A stretch of 64,000 nucleotides of DNA from Nitrincola tapanii (GTDB lineage: Bacteria; Pseudomonadota; Gammaproteobacteria; Pseudomonadales; Balneatricaceae). This document shows positions 18,391 to 27,605 of the stretch, piece after piece; position 1 is the stretch's first letter; every line of letters starts with the position of its first letter. The notes beneath the pieces were generated by a model. The model saw only the letters and a program-made list of their open reading frames with translations, was not told where the DNA came from and made no database searches. The position numbers and the translations under genes were made by a program. The DNA lies in the NCBI RefSeq assembly GCF_008368715.1, contig NZ_SMRS01000003.1, forward strand, positions 62,001 through 126,000, given 5' to 3'.

Positions 18391-19967
18391 TGGCATTGAA
18401 GTATCAGGAAACCCTGAATCGTGTGTATGCTCAGCTCGATCGTTTAGGTGATCTGCCCGTCTTTAGTGCTACGGTAAACCACATTCGTCAAATCAGCAGC
18501 TCCAGTGATACGGATGCAATGTCTTTGGCGATTGCGGTGATGAAGGATCCAAATCTCACGACCAAACTGTTGCGTCTGGCCAACTCCAGCGAATTTAACC
18601 GTGGTGGCACCAAGGTCACTGCGGTGTCGCGCGCAGTGGTGCTGATCGGTTTTGAACGTATCCGTAACCTGTGTATGACGCTGAAGTTGATTGAAAGCTT
18701 TGGTGAGAAAGAACCCGGCACTCAGGTAGAGGATCTTCTCGTCGCCGCGGTATTAAATGCGGCGACAGCACGTGATATGGCGATCAGTGCCGGGGTTTTG
18801 GATATCGAAGAAACCTATATCTGCGGTCTGCTTTTTGGCCTGGGGGAGATCGTTGTCGCCTTCACCCTGCCGGAGCTGTATCGCGAGATGTTACAGCAGC
18901 GCAAACAGGGCTTGTATAGCTGGACATGCATTCAGCAACAAGCCTTAGGTGGGCAGTTTGTGACGCTCGGACGAGATCTGATCCAGACTTGGGGCTTTGC
19001 CAAGAGTGTGGTGAATACGCTGCGGACTGAGGAGCTGGTCGGGCAGAGCAGCGCGCAAGAGCAGCTTAATCATAAAATTGTTTCCGGTTGTTATGAGCTG
19101 TTTGAGCAGATTTACCATCGCTCCGAACAGGTTACGGGGGAAGAGTATAATCAACAGCTGAGTGCGCTGTCGGAAGCCTGTCGTTTGCCGGAGGAACGTG
19201 TTGAAACCCTGTTGGGCGAATCGGTGCGTTTGTTATGTGAGCATATCGAAGAGTATGGCCTCTCACATAAGTCCTTAATTCCACCCGTTAAAGCCAGCGG
19301 CAATGAACAGTTAGACGAAGTCACCCGCAAATTAGCCTTTTATCTGCATTCACGCCAAGACCAGCAGAAGCAGAAAAAAGTTTATGAAGTCGAAAAACAT
19401 CACGAAGAACAAAAGCGAGCCTTAGATTTTGCCCAACAGCAGTTGGCTTATCTGGATAAGATGAGTGCGTTGATTAATGAAAAAGCCGCAGCGCCACGTG
19501 TCTTGGCCACCTGCGTTGAAGCGATTGAAGCCTCCAGCTCTTTAGAAAGAGTGGTGTTCTGTTTGGCCGGGCAGAAGGGCGATCAGCTCAAGGCTAAGCT
19601 GTTGGAGGGCGTGCAACTTGAACCGCTGCTCAGTTACTTCGATCTGGAACGTAGCCATCCGCAGAGTCGATTGTTTTTTCATATATTGGATCGAGGTGTC
19701 ACCCTGTTGGTTGCGGATGCGCGTGATGTGGGTTGGCAACAACGTCTGCCACTGGAGTTTTTACAACAAGTCCGACCGAGTGGTCTGATCATTGCCCCCT
19801 TGATGGTGGCAGGCAAAGCGATCGGTCTGCTGTATGCAGATAAAACCGAAGACTCAGGTTTAATTGAAGACAGTGATTTTCGGGTCTTTAATCAATTTCT
19901 ATTACAAAGTCGTTTAGCGCTGGAGTTGAGTAAAAGCTCAGGTGCCGACAAGCCCCTCAATACTTAA
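18390..19967 (+). CDS. HDOD-domain signalling protein with C-terminal GAF domain
   Basis: 525 residues from the ATG at 18390; a GTG one codon earlier lies too close to the GGAG site. Residues about 1-210 form an HDOD domain (LPVFSATVNHIRQI, DPNLTTKLLRLANSS, VSRAVVLIGFERIRNL). This is a degenerate HD fold found in c-di-GMP and stress signalling that has usually lost phosphohydrolase activity. A charged coiled linker (about 325-365, QKQKKVYEVEKHHEEQK) leads to a GAF-like domain (about 365-515, ending IAPLMVAGKAIGLLYADK). It overlaps cydC by one base, so the two should be co-expressed. The ligand is unknown. Confidence 0.85.
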   Translation: MALKYQETLNRVYAQLDRLGDLPVFSATVNHIRQISSSSDTDAMSLAIAVMKDPNLTTKLLRLANSSEFNRGGTKVTAVSRAVVLIGFERIRNLCMTLKLIESFGEKEPGTQVEDLLVAAVLNAATARDMAISAGVLDIEETYICGLLFGLGEIVVAFTLPELYREMLQQRKQGLYSWTCIQQQALGGQFVTLGRDLIQTWGFAKSVVNTLRTEELVGQSSAQEQLNHKIVSGCYELFEQIYHRSEQVTGEEYNQQLSALSEACRLPEERVETLLGESVRLLCEHIEEYGLSHKSLIPPVKASGNEQLDEVTRKLAFYLHSRQDQQKQKKVYEVEKHHEEQKRALDFAQQQLAYLDKMSALINEKAAAPRVLATCVEAIEASSSLERVVFCLAGQKGDQLKAKLLEGVQLEPLLSYFDLERSHPQSRLFFHILDRGVTLLVADARDVGWQQRLPLEFLQQVRPSGLIIAPLMVAGKAIGLLYADKTEDSGLIEDSDFRVFNQFLLQSRLALELSKSSGADKPLNT

Positions 19968-19984
19968 TAAGAACGGAAAACGCG

Positions 19985-20785
19985 ATGTCCGATTTACGTT
20001 TAACGCTGGTGCAAAGTGATTTGCGCTGGGAAGACCCACAAGAGAATTGTCACAACCTGGCATTGCAGCTTGCCGATCTCGATCACCACTCGACCGATCT
20101 CATTATCTTGCCGGAGATGTTTGCCACCGGCTTTACCATGAATTCGCGTGAAATGGCGCAGCCCTATGCGCAGAGCGAAGTGGTGGCCTGGATGCTTGAA
20201 CAGGCACGCACACGGCAGGTGGTCATGGTCGGCAGTGTGGCGGTGGTGGAGCAGGGGCAGTATTTTAATCGGATGGTCTGGGCGCAGCCGGATGGTCAGT
20301 TACAGCATTATGATAAGCGCCATCTATTCCGCATGGCCGGTGAGCATGAACGTTATGCGATGGGCACTGAGCGTGTCATCCTAAACTGGAAAGGGTTTCG
20401 CATTCAGCTGTGTGTCTGTTACGACTTACGTTTCCCGGTTTGGTTGCGTCAACAGTCGTCACCTCAGCAGCCGTTTGAATATGACCTGTTACTCTGTGTC
20501 GCCAATTGGCCCGATCCGCGTCGCCATGCATGGCGCACCCTGTTACAAGCACGTGCCAGTGAGAATCTATGCTATGTCGCGGGTGTGAACCGCGTGGGGG
20601 ATGATGCCAAAGGTAATCACTATACCGGAGATTCACTCCTGGTCGACTTCAGAGGTGAGTTGATCTGTGATCGGCCCATTAATCAGGCGTTTATTGCAAC
20701 AGAAACCCTGAATCTAGAGGCACTTAAGGCTTTTCGTGAGGCATTTCCTGCCTGGCAGGATGCCGATGATTTTCAGATTCTTTAA
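19985..20785 (+). CDS. yafV: Omega-amidase of the nitrilase superfamily, YafV-like
   Basis: 266 residues with the nitrilase catalytic triad: Glu44 (ILPEMFATGF), Lys111 (YDKRHLFRMAGEHERY) and Cys145 (CVCYDLRFPVW). The sequence follows E. coli YafV closely, including the C-terminal FREAFPAWQDADDF. The enzyme hydrolyses alpha-ketoglutaramate or alpha-ketosuccinamate, repairing by-products of glutamine transamination. It starts 17 nt after the HDOD gene and ends 11 nt before trxC. Confidence 0.94.
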   Translation: MSDLRLTLVQSDLRWEDPQENCHNLALQLADLDHHSTDLIILPEMFATGFTMNSREMAQPYAQSEVVAWMLEQARTRQVVMVGSVAVVEQGQYFNRMVWAQPDGQLQHYDKRHLFRMAGEHERYAMGTERVILNWKGFRIQLCVCYDLRFPVWLRQQSSPQQPFEYDLLLCVANWPDPRRHAWRTLLQARASENLCYVAGVNRVGDDAKGNHYTGDSLLVDFRGELICDRPINQAFIATETLNLEALKAFREAFPAWQDADDFQIL

Positions 20786-20796
20786 GGAGATGAATG

Positions 20797-21228
20797 ATGT
20801 CAGCCGCTCAAATCATAACCTGCCCCCATTGTCACCGTAAAAATCGTATCCCCGCAGAGCGTTCGCCCCAGCAAGGTCAGTGTGGTGCGTGTAAGCAGTC
20901 ATTGTTTAATGGACAGCCGCTTGAGCTGAGTGTGCAAAATTTTGAAGCACATCTAAGCGCCGATCTGCCTTTGCTTGTCGATTTTTGGGCACCCTGGTGT
21001 GGCCCCTGTCGGCAATTCGCACCCATTTTCACGCAAGCCGCGACTGAAATGGAGCCTCAGGTGCGTTTGGCTAAAGTGGATACGGAAGCACAGCCTCAGT
21101 TGGCAACCCGTTTTGGCATCCGCAGCATCCCAACTCTGATTCTGTTCCGTCAGGGACAAGAGGTGGCACGTCTTTCCGGGGCGCTGCCACCGGCGCAGTT
21201 TAAGCAGTGGGTGCAGCAACATCTGTGA
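20797..21228 (+). CDS. trxC: Thioredoxin 2 (zinc-binding thioredoxin)
   Basis: 143 residues from the second of two tandem ATGs; AAGGAG sits 7 nt upstream of this one and 4 nt from the first. The N-terminal zinc finger has CPHC (9-12) and CGAC (29-32), which marks thioredoxin 2. It is followed by the thioredoxin fold with active site WCGPC and the cis-proline loop RSIPTL. It reduces protein disulfides in the cytoplasm and responds to oxidative stress. Confidence 0.96.
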   Translation: MSAAQIITCPHCHRKNRIPAERSPQQGQCGACKQSLFNGQPLELSVQNFEAHLSADLPLLVDFWAPWCGPCRQFAPIFTQAATEMEPQVRLAKVDTEAQPQLATRFGIRSIPTLILFRQGQEVARLSGALPPAQFKQWVQQHL

Positions 21229-21305
21229 GGTTCACAGGAATGTGGATATTGAATGTCAGTAGGTTGTCAGCTGCTCATTAAATGGGTTGGCCTGAGGAGT
21301 GGAAT

Positions 21306-22019
21306 ATGAAACGTGTAGTGGTGTTGACCGGTGCCGGTATTTCAGCGGAATCGGGCATACAAACCTTTCGTGATCAGAATGGACTTTGGGCGTCTCACGC
21401 CATTGAGGATGTGGCAACCCCCGAGGGTTTTGCCCGCAATCCGGCATTAGTACAAGCCTTTTACAACGCTCGGCGCGCACAACTGCAAGATCCCGAGATC
21501 CAACCGAATGCCGCACATTTGGCTCTGGCGGAGTTTGAAGCGCAGCTCTTGGCACTGGGCGGGGATTTTTTGTTGATTACGCAGAATGTAGATAACCTGC
21601 ACCAGCGCGCCGGCACACAGAATCTTCTGCCCATGCATGGTGAATTGCAACGTGCGAAGTGTGTGCATAGCGGCCAGTCGATTCCTTGGTTTACTGATAT
21701 TACTGAACAGGACTCTTGCCTCTGTTGTCAGCCGCCACAGCCCCTAAGACCTGATATTGTGTGGTTTGGCGAGATGCCCTATGCGATGCAGGAGTGCTAT
21801 GACGCCCTCATGGATGCGGATGTGTTTATTTCCATCGGCACCTCGGGGCAGGTGTACCCTGCCGCAGGTTTTATGCAAATTGCACAGGAGCAGGGTGCCT
21901 TGACCGTTGAATTGAATCTGGAAGCGACCAGCCATCAGTTTGATCAGGGTGTTTATGGCCCAGCAACAGACGTGGTGCCAGCGTATTTGGATGAATTCTT
22001 GAAAGAGCTGAAATACTAA
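21306..22019 (+). CDS. cobB: NAD-dependent protein deacylase, class III sirtuin CobB
   Basis: 237 residues from the ATG at 21306, preceded by GAGGAG at 6 nt; an in-frame ATG 8 codons upstream has no such site. Motifs: [15 protein letters not shown] (NAD binding), [12 protein letters not shown], catalytic His111 in LPMHGEL, a small zinc/CxCC region and [11 protein letters not shown]. Tyr53-x2-Arg56 is the SIRT5-type pair that recognises acidic acyl groups, so desuccinylase as well as deacetylase activity is likely. It is the last core gene before the AT-rich island. Confidence 0.95.
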   Translation: MKRVVVLTGAGISAESGIQTFRDQNGLWASHAIEDVATPEGFARNPALVQAFYNARRAQLQDPEIQPNAAHLALAEFEAQLLALGGDFLLITQNVDNLHQRAGTQNLLPMHGELQRAKCVHSGQSIPWFTDITEQDSCLCCQPPQPLRPDIVWFGEMPYAMQECYDALMDADVFISIGTSGQVYPAAGFMQIAQEQGALTVELNLEATSHQFDQGVYGPATDVVPAYLDEFLKELKY

Positions 22020-22134
22020 ATCTTTGATGCCCCACTAAGAAAAACCCTAATTCAGTCTGCTTTGTTCGATGATGTTATTTTTTGCTTTGATGATTTTACT
22101 TGTTATTATTTATTCAATATAAGGATAAGCTAAA

Positions 22135-22413
22135 TTGAGTAACGATGTCATTACACATGGCTTGATTATCGATACCCCTTGGATTGATTACATTGTTCAA
22201 GGAAAAAAGACTTGGGAAATGCGAACATCTCACTGTAATAAGCGTGGAAAAGTCGGCCTTATCAAGAAAGGCAGTAAGCAGGTTGTCGCAATTGCCGAAG
22301 TAATCTCTTCAGAAGGACCTTTAACGCTCAATCAGCTTCGAGACACGTTCGAGTTCCATCGCGTGCCTGAGCATATTATTTCGCGACCTGACTATAAATG
22401 GCATTTCGCATAG
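22135..22413 (+). CDS. ASCH-domain protein, N-terminal part ending at an in-frame TAG
   Basis: 92 residues from a TTG start with AAGGAT 8 nt upstream. The opening, GLIIDTPWIDYIVQGKKTWEMRT, is the ASCH/PUA-like fold signature (a substrate pocket with K-TWE-R). The reading frame stops at TAG (22411-22413) and then continues in the same frame as KLENVIPLDTPVHYVH, which is the second half of the same fold. The stop sits where relatives have tryptophan (TGG). Either the gene is recently inactivated, the TAG is read through, or it is a sequencing error. ASCH proteins bind or modify RNA nucleosides. It heads the Zorya operon. Confidence 0.7.
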   Translation: MSNDVITHGLIIDTPWIDYIVQGKKTWEMRTSHCNKRGKVGLIKKGSKQVVAIAEVISSEGPLTLNQLRDTFEFHRVPEHIISRPDYKWHFA

Positions 22414-22446
22414 AAGCTAGAAAATGTAATCCCTCTGGATACACCT

Positions 22447-22842
22447 GTGCATTATGTTCATAAAAACGGTTCAGTGATATGGGTTGAACTTGATGAGCTT
22501 GCACAAAGCCAATTAAACCAGAACTCTGAATCACTAGTGTCGCTATCCCACACTGAGTTTCAAGATATTTCAGTTCGAACATTATCAGAAGCAAAAACAC
22601 AAGATAATCCTAAAACTTTAGTGCCAATAGCCAGAGATGGGACATTCTTTTCGCCAGGCTTCTGTTCTAAAAACGGAATCTATACCGTTGGTGATAAAGG
22701 TGATGAAAAGAAGTTTCGAAATTTTGCTGAAGCTTTGGATTTTCTCAGTAAGATGCCGACAGCTCGCTGGCGCAGACCAAACCAAAATGGCAATTGGGGT
22801 ATCGTTTCAGCTGTTGAATGGGTAGATTTAAGTTCACATTAA
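22447..22842 (+). CDS. ASCH-domain protein, C-terminal part with an extra uncharacterised domain
   Basis: 131 residues, in the same frame as the preceding part and separated from it only by the TAG codon and 11 further codons. It begins with the last strands of the ASCH fold (HYVHKNGSVIWVEL). After a linker comes a second small domain (about 60-131) with LVPIARDGTFFSPG, a GIYTVGDKGDEKKF stretch and a tryptophan-rich end, whose function I do not recognise. A GTG at 22447 could restart translation, but only a weak GGA precedes it. The stop is 10 nt before zorA, so expression is tied to the Zorya operon. Confidence 0.6.
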   Translation: MHYVHKNGSVIWVELDELAQSQLNQNSESLVSLSHTEFQDISVRTLSEAKTQDNPKTLVPIARDGTFFSPGFCSKNGIYTVGDKGDEKKFRNFAEALDFLSKMPTARWRRPNQNGNWGIVSAVEWVDLSSH

Positions 22843-22852
22843 GGGAAGTACT

Positions 22853-24988
22853 ATGTTGGATATACTTGGCCATCTTTGGCCTCAGTTTGAATTACTTGCG
22901 ACACCAGGAATTCAAATTATGGAAATTGGTGTGTGGTTTTGGATATTTATGGTATCCATAACATTAATTTCGGTAGTTGCTGTAATTATTCATCGCTGGA
23001 ACTGTTCTAAACGAGTATCTAGACTTATAAAGCTGATTGCAGCTGAAGATAAGCATTCGCTTGCTCAGAACCGTAAAGCTTTATTAGATAAAGCTGTTGA
23101 CCAAGACCCAAAGGTAACGGGAGCTCTCTGGCGTGAATTTGATGAAAGTCTTGTCTATTCATCAGATAAAACAAAGCTATCAAATACGCTTGATGCGGAA
23201 CATTTTTTTAATAGCAAAACCTTAGCCTATGGATTGACATCTAGTCGCTTACTTTCAGCTGCCCCAACATTTTTAACTGCAATTGGTGTATTAGGTACAT
23301 TTGTTGGACTTACTCTGGGTCTAAAGGACCTTCAAGTTAATGCTGATGACGTTGATACATTGAAAGTGGGTGTATCGGCAATGATCAATGGTGCTGCTGT
23401 TGCGTTTATGACATCAGTATGGGGGGTAGGACTTAGTCTGTTTTTGAATATGTTTGAAAAGCTTTTCGAACGAGATGCACTTTCAAGTATACGAAAATTA
23501 CAGCAAAAAATTGATTATCTTTTTCCACGGCTACCCGCTGAGCAATCACTAGTTCAGATTGCGACAGCGACGGAAGAAAGTAAAGAAGCATTGCAAGAGC
23601 TGCATGAGCGAATAGGCGATCGTCTGCAAGAGACTGTATCAGGTATGAGCGAAACGATGCAGCAGGCATTCACTGATGCACTTAACAATGTTATGGCACC
23701 CGCAATTCAAAAATTAGTTACTAATGCAAGTCAGCAATCAACAGATACTTTGCAGAAACTAGTTGAACAGTTCATGGATGGAATGAAAGCGGCTGGTATG
23801 GAGCAGGGTAAAAGAATGGAAGGAGCTGCTGGCGATGTAAAACTAGCTGTTGATGAAATGTCTACCAAGATGAATCAGCTATTTTCTCAGCTGAGTGAAC
23901 AACAAAATAAAGCGCGTGAAAACACGGAAAACTCTGCAGCTAAATTTGCACAATTAGTTGAGAGAATGCGTTTAGACGCTGAAAGTCGACAAGCTTCTAT
24001 GGAACAGCGATTTAATGACCTTATTAATAAAATGACATTAACAGTATCCGGTCATTTTGATAAAGCAAAAGAAGTTGATACTGAGCGAGCAGATGCTCAC
24101 GCAAAGGTTCAGAAACAGTTATCTGAAGATATTGCACAAGCAATTGAACAATTCCGCAGTGTTTCTATAGATCAAATTGCAGCTATCACTCGTGCTGGTG
24201 AAGAACAGCAAAATAATACAAATCGGGCTTTTAAGACCACTTTAGAAGATCTTCAAAAGGTAATTGCGGAACATACCAGTGCATCTGATCAACGTGAATT
24301 GAATATCCAGGAACGTTTCCAGGGTCAAATGGAAAGCTTGATTAGTGAGCAACAACAATTACTTGGTGCTATAGCAAATGGCGCACAAAAAACTCAACAG
24401 CAAATGATAGAAATGGCAGATCAGCATAAATCATTAATGTTAGAACTGAAAAGTGTCACTGGTGCCATTGAGACTAGTAGCCAGAATATGCAAAGCAGCT
24501 CTTCGCAGCTGGGACTTCTATCCACTAATCTAAAGCAGGTAACAGATGTTTTAGATATTCGTTTGCAAGCAGTGACCGAAAGTCTAGAGAAAGCCTCGGA
24601 TGAGAATGCCAATCTTGCAGGTCAAGTGATTGAACAGGCGACAGCTCTAAAACAGCTTCAAAATGAGTTAGCTGAAGCTGCCCAGCGTTTTGAAAAAGCA
24701 GCTTACAGTGCTGAAAGTGGTTTCAAGTTGATGGATCAACACCAAAAGGCATTTCTTGAAGGTATTAGTCGAGAGTTTCAATCTTTGGGGAAAACTTTGC
24801 AGGAGCAAGTTTCGGGGATTGAGAAACAAGCTGAAGAGTGGCTTCATAATTACTCAGATACGGTGAAGAACCAATTTGAAGATCGTATGGATCTATGGAA
24901 TAAGTCTACTTTGCAGTTTGCCGACCAAATGCGTGTAACAGTCAGTGCTATTAGTGGGATAGTTGAAGATCTGGAGCAGCGAAAATAA
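22853..24988 (+). CDS. zorA: Zorya anti-phage system protein ZorA (MotA/ExbB-like stator with long tail)
   Basis: 711 residues. Three membrane helices are visible (about 27-47, 138-158 and 178-200), the latter two in the MotA/TolQ/ExbB core (GVLGTFVGLTLGL, AVAFMTSVWGVGLSL). From about 210 to the end the protein is one long glutamine/glutamate-rich coiled-coil tail, the hallmark of ZorA, whose pentamer forms an intracellular tail thought to carry the phage-sensing signal. It pairs with ZorB to form a proton-driven motor. AGGGAAG precedes the ATG, and the stop overlaps zorB (TAATG). Length matches type I ZorA (about 730). Confidence 0.93.
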   Translation: MLDILGHLWPQFELLATPGIQIMEIGVWFWIFMVSITLISVVAVIIHRWNCSKRVSRLIKLIAAEDKHSLAQNRKALLDKAVDQDPKVTGALWREFDESLVYSSDKTKLSNTLDAEHFFNSKTLAYGLTSSRLLSAAPTFLTAIGVLGTFVGLTLGLKDLQVNADDVDTLKVGVSAMINGAAVAFMTSVWGVGLSLFLNMFEKLFERDALSSIRKLQQKIDYLFPRLPAEQSLVQIATATEESKEALQELHERIGDRLQETVSGMSETMQQAFTDALNNVMAPAIQKLVTNASQQSTDTLQKLVEQFMDGMKAAGMEQGKRMEGAAGDVKLAVDEMSTKMNQLFSQLSEQQNKARENTENSAAKFAQLVERMRLDAESRQASMEQRFNDLINKMTLTVSGHFDKAKEVDTERADAHAKVQKQLSEDIAQAIEQFRSVSIDQIAAITRAGEEQQNNTNRAFKTTLEDLQKVIAEHTSASDQRELNIQERFQGQMESLISEQQQLLGAIANGAQKTQQQMIEMADQHKSLMLELKSVTGAIETSSQNMQSSSSQLGLLSTNLKQVTDVLDIRLQAVTESLEKASDENANLAGQVIEQATALKQLQNELAEAAQRFEKAAYSAESGFKLMDQHQKAFLEGISREFQSLGKTLQEQVSGIEKQAEEWLHNYSDTVKNQFEDRMDLWNKSTLQFADQMRVTVSAISGIVEDLEQRK

Positions 24989-25746
24989 TGGCTCTGTTTA
25001 GGAAAGCACCTGCTCATGTAGATGAGGATAATCCATACTGGATGTCTTTTTCTGATGTTATGTCTGCGCTACTGATTATTTTTATTTTGGCTTCTGTTGT
25101 TCTGATTGTTCAGTTGATGGAAATTGAGGAGGAATTGCAGCAGAAACAGCTTGAGTTTGAGCAAGAAATATTAGAGCTACAACAAGCTGAAGCTGTCCGA
25201 AGAACTATTATTCATGAAGCAGCTGAATTGCTTCAACAACGTGGTATACGAGTCAGTGTAAGTGAGAATGATACAGTACTCAGTATTCCCAATGAAATAT
25301 TAGGTTTTGATACAGGTGCTGATCAGATCGGACTTCAATATCGTGCTACGGCATTGGAAATAGGTGAGGTTTTAAGTGAGGTTATTCGTAAGGAAAACAG
25401 AATAGATTATCTCGATACTATTTTCGTTGAAGGACATACTGACAATAGACCTCTACCAGGTAGAAGAGGGAATTGGGGCCTTTCAGCTGATCGTGCAGTT
25501 TCATTATGGTTATTATGGGACGAGTTGCTTTCACCTGAGCACAAGCTTAATGAACTTAAAAATAAAGACCAACAATTGCTTTTTTCAGTAAGTGGTTACG
25601 GGCCAACGAGACCCGTGATTGAAAACCAGGTAACCGATGATGATTTTCGAGCAAACCGCCGAATTGATATTCGTTTTACTATTCGTAGACCTACTAGTGA
25701 AGAGTACAAGAGGGTTCTTGATGTTCATATTGAGGGGGCACAGTGA
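24988..25746 (+). CDS. zorB: Zorya protein ZorB (MotB-like with OmpA peptidoglycan-binding domain)
   Basis: 252 residues. A short cytoplasmic N-terminus is followed by one membrane helix (about 24-43) headed by Asp23 in FSDVMSALLIIFIL, the presumed ion-carrying residue of MotB-type stators. A coiled linker (44-75) leads to an OmpA-like domain with EGHTDNRPL, NWGLSADRAVSLW and NRRIDIRFTI that should anchor to peptidoglycan. It completes the 5:2 ZorAB motor. Starts with TAATG overlap from zorA; its TGA overlaps the zorC GTG. Confidence 0.93.
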   Translation: MALFRKAPAHVDEDNPYWMSFSDVMSALLIIFILASVVLIVQLMEIEEELQQKQLEFEQEILELQQAEAVRRTIIHEAAELLQQRGIRVSVSENDTVLSIPNEILGFDTGADQIGLQYRATALEIGEVLSEVIRKENRIDYLDTIFVEGHTDNRPLPGRRGNWGLSADRAVSLWLLWDELLSPEHKLNELKNKDQQLLFSVSGYGPTRPVIENQVTDDDFRANRRIDIRFTIRRPTSEEYKRVLDVHIEGAQ

Positions 25747-27605
25747 AGCTGCCTCCACTTAATTCGTTCAATATTAATTGGAAGCCAGATGTTCAAGTTA
25801 ACTGGAAGAACTTAATCAATGAAGTAAAAGTGCTTGGCTCTAATGCGGGGAAGGGTGATGAGTTTCAAAAAGTTCTAATAAAATTGAAAGATATGGCTAG
25901 AACTGCCAGCTTTTCAGATTTGGCTTCTTTAATTCAATCTCGAGTCGCGGCTAGAGCACTTACACAGCTTTGGTTAGAAGATCAAAGTGTTAAAAAGCGT
26001 TTACTGAACAACCAAATGTTAGATTCACTGGTGCTGATGCAAAAACCTAGGTTAGGTATCATGGCGCTTCAGAATTTGATCACTCTTTATTTTAAAGATT
26101 TTGATCTTCTCGATTCCTTAGTGCCGAATGATCAAAAAAGTCTTAGAGAAACGCTTGAACAACTTATCAAAGAGCAATTAAATCTGAGATTTCTAGGTAT
26201 TTCAAACGATCAACCAAGAAGCTTATTGTTTGTATTGCATAGTGAAGCCACTTGGTTATTATCAGAAAATGGTCCCATTAATCTTGTTAATCTAACTAAA
26301 GCAAATAATACAGAGCTTTCTGATTCATTCGTTAAGTATCAGTTACAAGGTTTGGATGTAGGTCGTTATGGTGATGTATGTAGAGCTCATTATTATCTTG
26401 AAACGCTAAAGAGTATTCCTATTGGAAAATATGACGATGTCTTGGATGAGCTTTTAAAACCAACCGTTAGCAAAGCACCCTATCAAAACGAAAAACGTAT
26501 AGGGCATGTGGCTATGGAAATTTTGATAGACCGTGTGAATGAAGACCCCAGTGAAATTTGGCAAAATTTCATCATAGATCTAGCTGGTGACCCTCGTATC
26601 GCAAGCAATGCACCAAATTTTCGAGAGTGGTGGCAGCCACTTGGTGAAGATCGTGTTAATAAGGTACGCAGTTGGTTGGCAAAAGAAGATTTGAGATTGT
26701 TTTTAAGTGCTTTAGATCAGTATGGCAAAGATACTGATAATCATGATTTGCAGCGTATGTTTCCTGCGCGCAAGTATTTTCTTGAAGGCCTAGAGAGAAT
26801 TAAATTAATTAAGCAAACAAGATTAATGCTTGGTAGTTCGGCTGCAAATGCTGTAAAGAAGATATTAGGTAGCGATCTTAAAACAAGCTATGTTAACTTG
26901 TCAGGAATGAATGATAAAGCTGTTATATATATAGATTGTGGCGACTTTTGTTTAATCGAAGGCTCACATAGCTTTAAGCTTTGGGCTTACTTAGCACCAC
27001 CAAACAAAAATGTATCTAGTTATGATACAAAATCTTTATCTCATCATGAATTGACAGTGAAAACACCTAATTCATATATGAATACTTATGGAAGAAGTGC
27101 TCCTTATATTGGTGTTACCCATACACCTAATATTTGGCAAAATAAAGTGATAGCTTTTCTTGCATCACATGGAATTCGTCTTAATATTGAAGCATTACTA
27201 TCACCTGTTGATTATAAACGTTATCTATCACGATTTGGTGTGCCATTTATTAAATCGCCTAAAACTGTTTTAACTGCTTTGGATCAAGATAAAACTTATG
27301 CTGTAAGGAAAAGTTCTATAAACCCTAATAGCGCGTCTAAATATAATAGAACTGAAAAGAACTTGTTTGATGAAAAGGTAAATGATGATTTATCTAAAGC
27401 AGCAATTGATGTTCTTTATTACATGTATTTAAATCCACGCGCAAACATTAAGTTTATTGCTTACTTTTTACAAAGTACAGATAAGAAAATTTCAAATGTA
27501 ATTAATAATGAGCTTCAAAGCCTATGTATACAATCGCGTAATGGTGGTTGGAAAATTCTTCCTTCTGGTGTAGAAAAATTGACTTTGCTTGGAGTAATTA
27601 AGTGA
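25743..27605 (+). CDS. zorC: Zorya type I protein ZorC (EH-signature domain)
   Basis: 620 residues from a GTG start overlapping the zorB stop (GTGA). Residues about 20-480 match the helical EH_Signature-type protein that defines ZorC; the stretch LAGDPRIASNAPNFREWW and the EGLERI/IYIDCGDFCLIEG region fall in its conserved core. ZorC is thought to act with the helicase-nuclease ZorD after ZorAB senses infection, probably binding DNA. The last about 110 residues (ISNVINNELQSLCIQ, GGWKILPSGVEKL) look like a winged-helix domain, which may be an extra DNA-binding part. Recognised mainly from position and overall pattern. Confidence 0.87.
   Translation: MKLPPLNSFNINWKPDVQVNWKNLINEVKVLGSNAGKGDEFQKVLIKLKDMARTASFSDLASLIQSRVAARALTQLWLEDQSVKKRLLNNQMLDSLVLMQKPRLGIMALQNLITLYFKDFDLLDSLVPNDQKSLRETLEQLIKEQLNLRFLGISNDQPRSLLFVLHSEATWLLSENGPINLVNLTKANNTELSDSFVKYQLQGLDVGRYGDVCRAHYYLETLKSIPIGKYDDVLDELLKPTVSKAPYQNEKRIGHVAMEILIDRVNEDPSEIWQNFIIDLAGDPRIASNAPNFREWWQPLGEDRVNKVRSWLAKEDLRLFLSALDQYGKDTDNHDLQRMFPARKYFLEGLERIKLIKQTRLMLGSSAANAVKKILGSDLKTSYVNLSGMNDKAVIYIDCGDFCLIEGSHSFKLWAYLAPPNKNVSSYDTKSLSHHELTVKTPNSYMNTYGRSAPYIGVTHTPNIWQNKVIAFLASHGIRLNIEALLSPVDYKRYLSRFGVPFIKSPKTVLTALDQDKTYAVRKSSINPNSASKYNRTEKNLFDEKVNDDLSKAAIDVLYYMYLNPRANIKFIAYFLQSTDKKISNVINNELQSLCIQSRNGGWKILPSGVEKLTLLGVIK

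Noticed and set aside
22060-22134. Promoter for the ASCH-Zorya operon
   Set aside because: The stretch is so AT-rich that several -10-like words occur, and the best -35/-10 pair would leave almost no leader.
22447-22842. Treating the second ASCH-gene part as an independent new gene
   Set aside because: It is in the same frame as the part before the TAG and completes its fold; only a weak GTG start is available.
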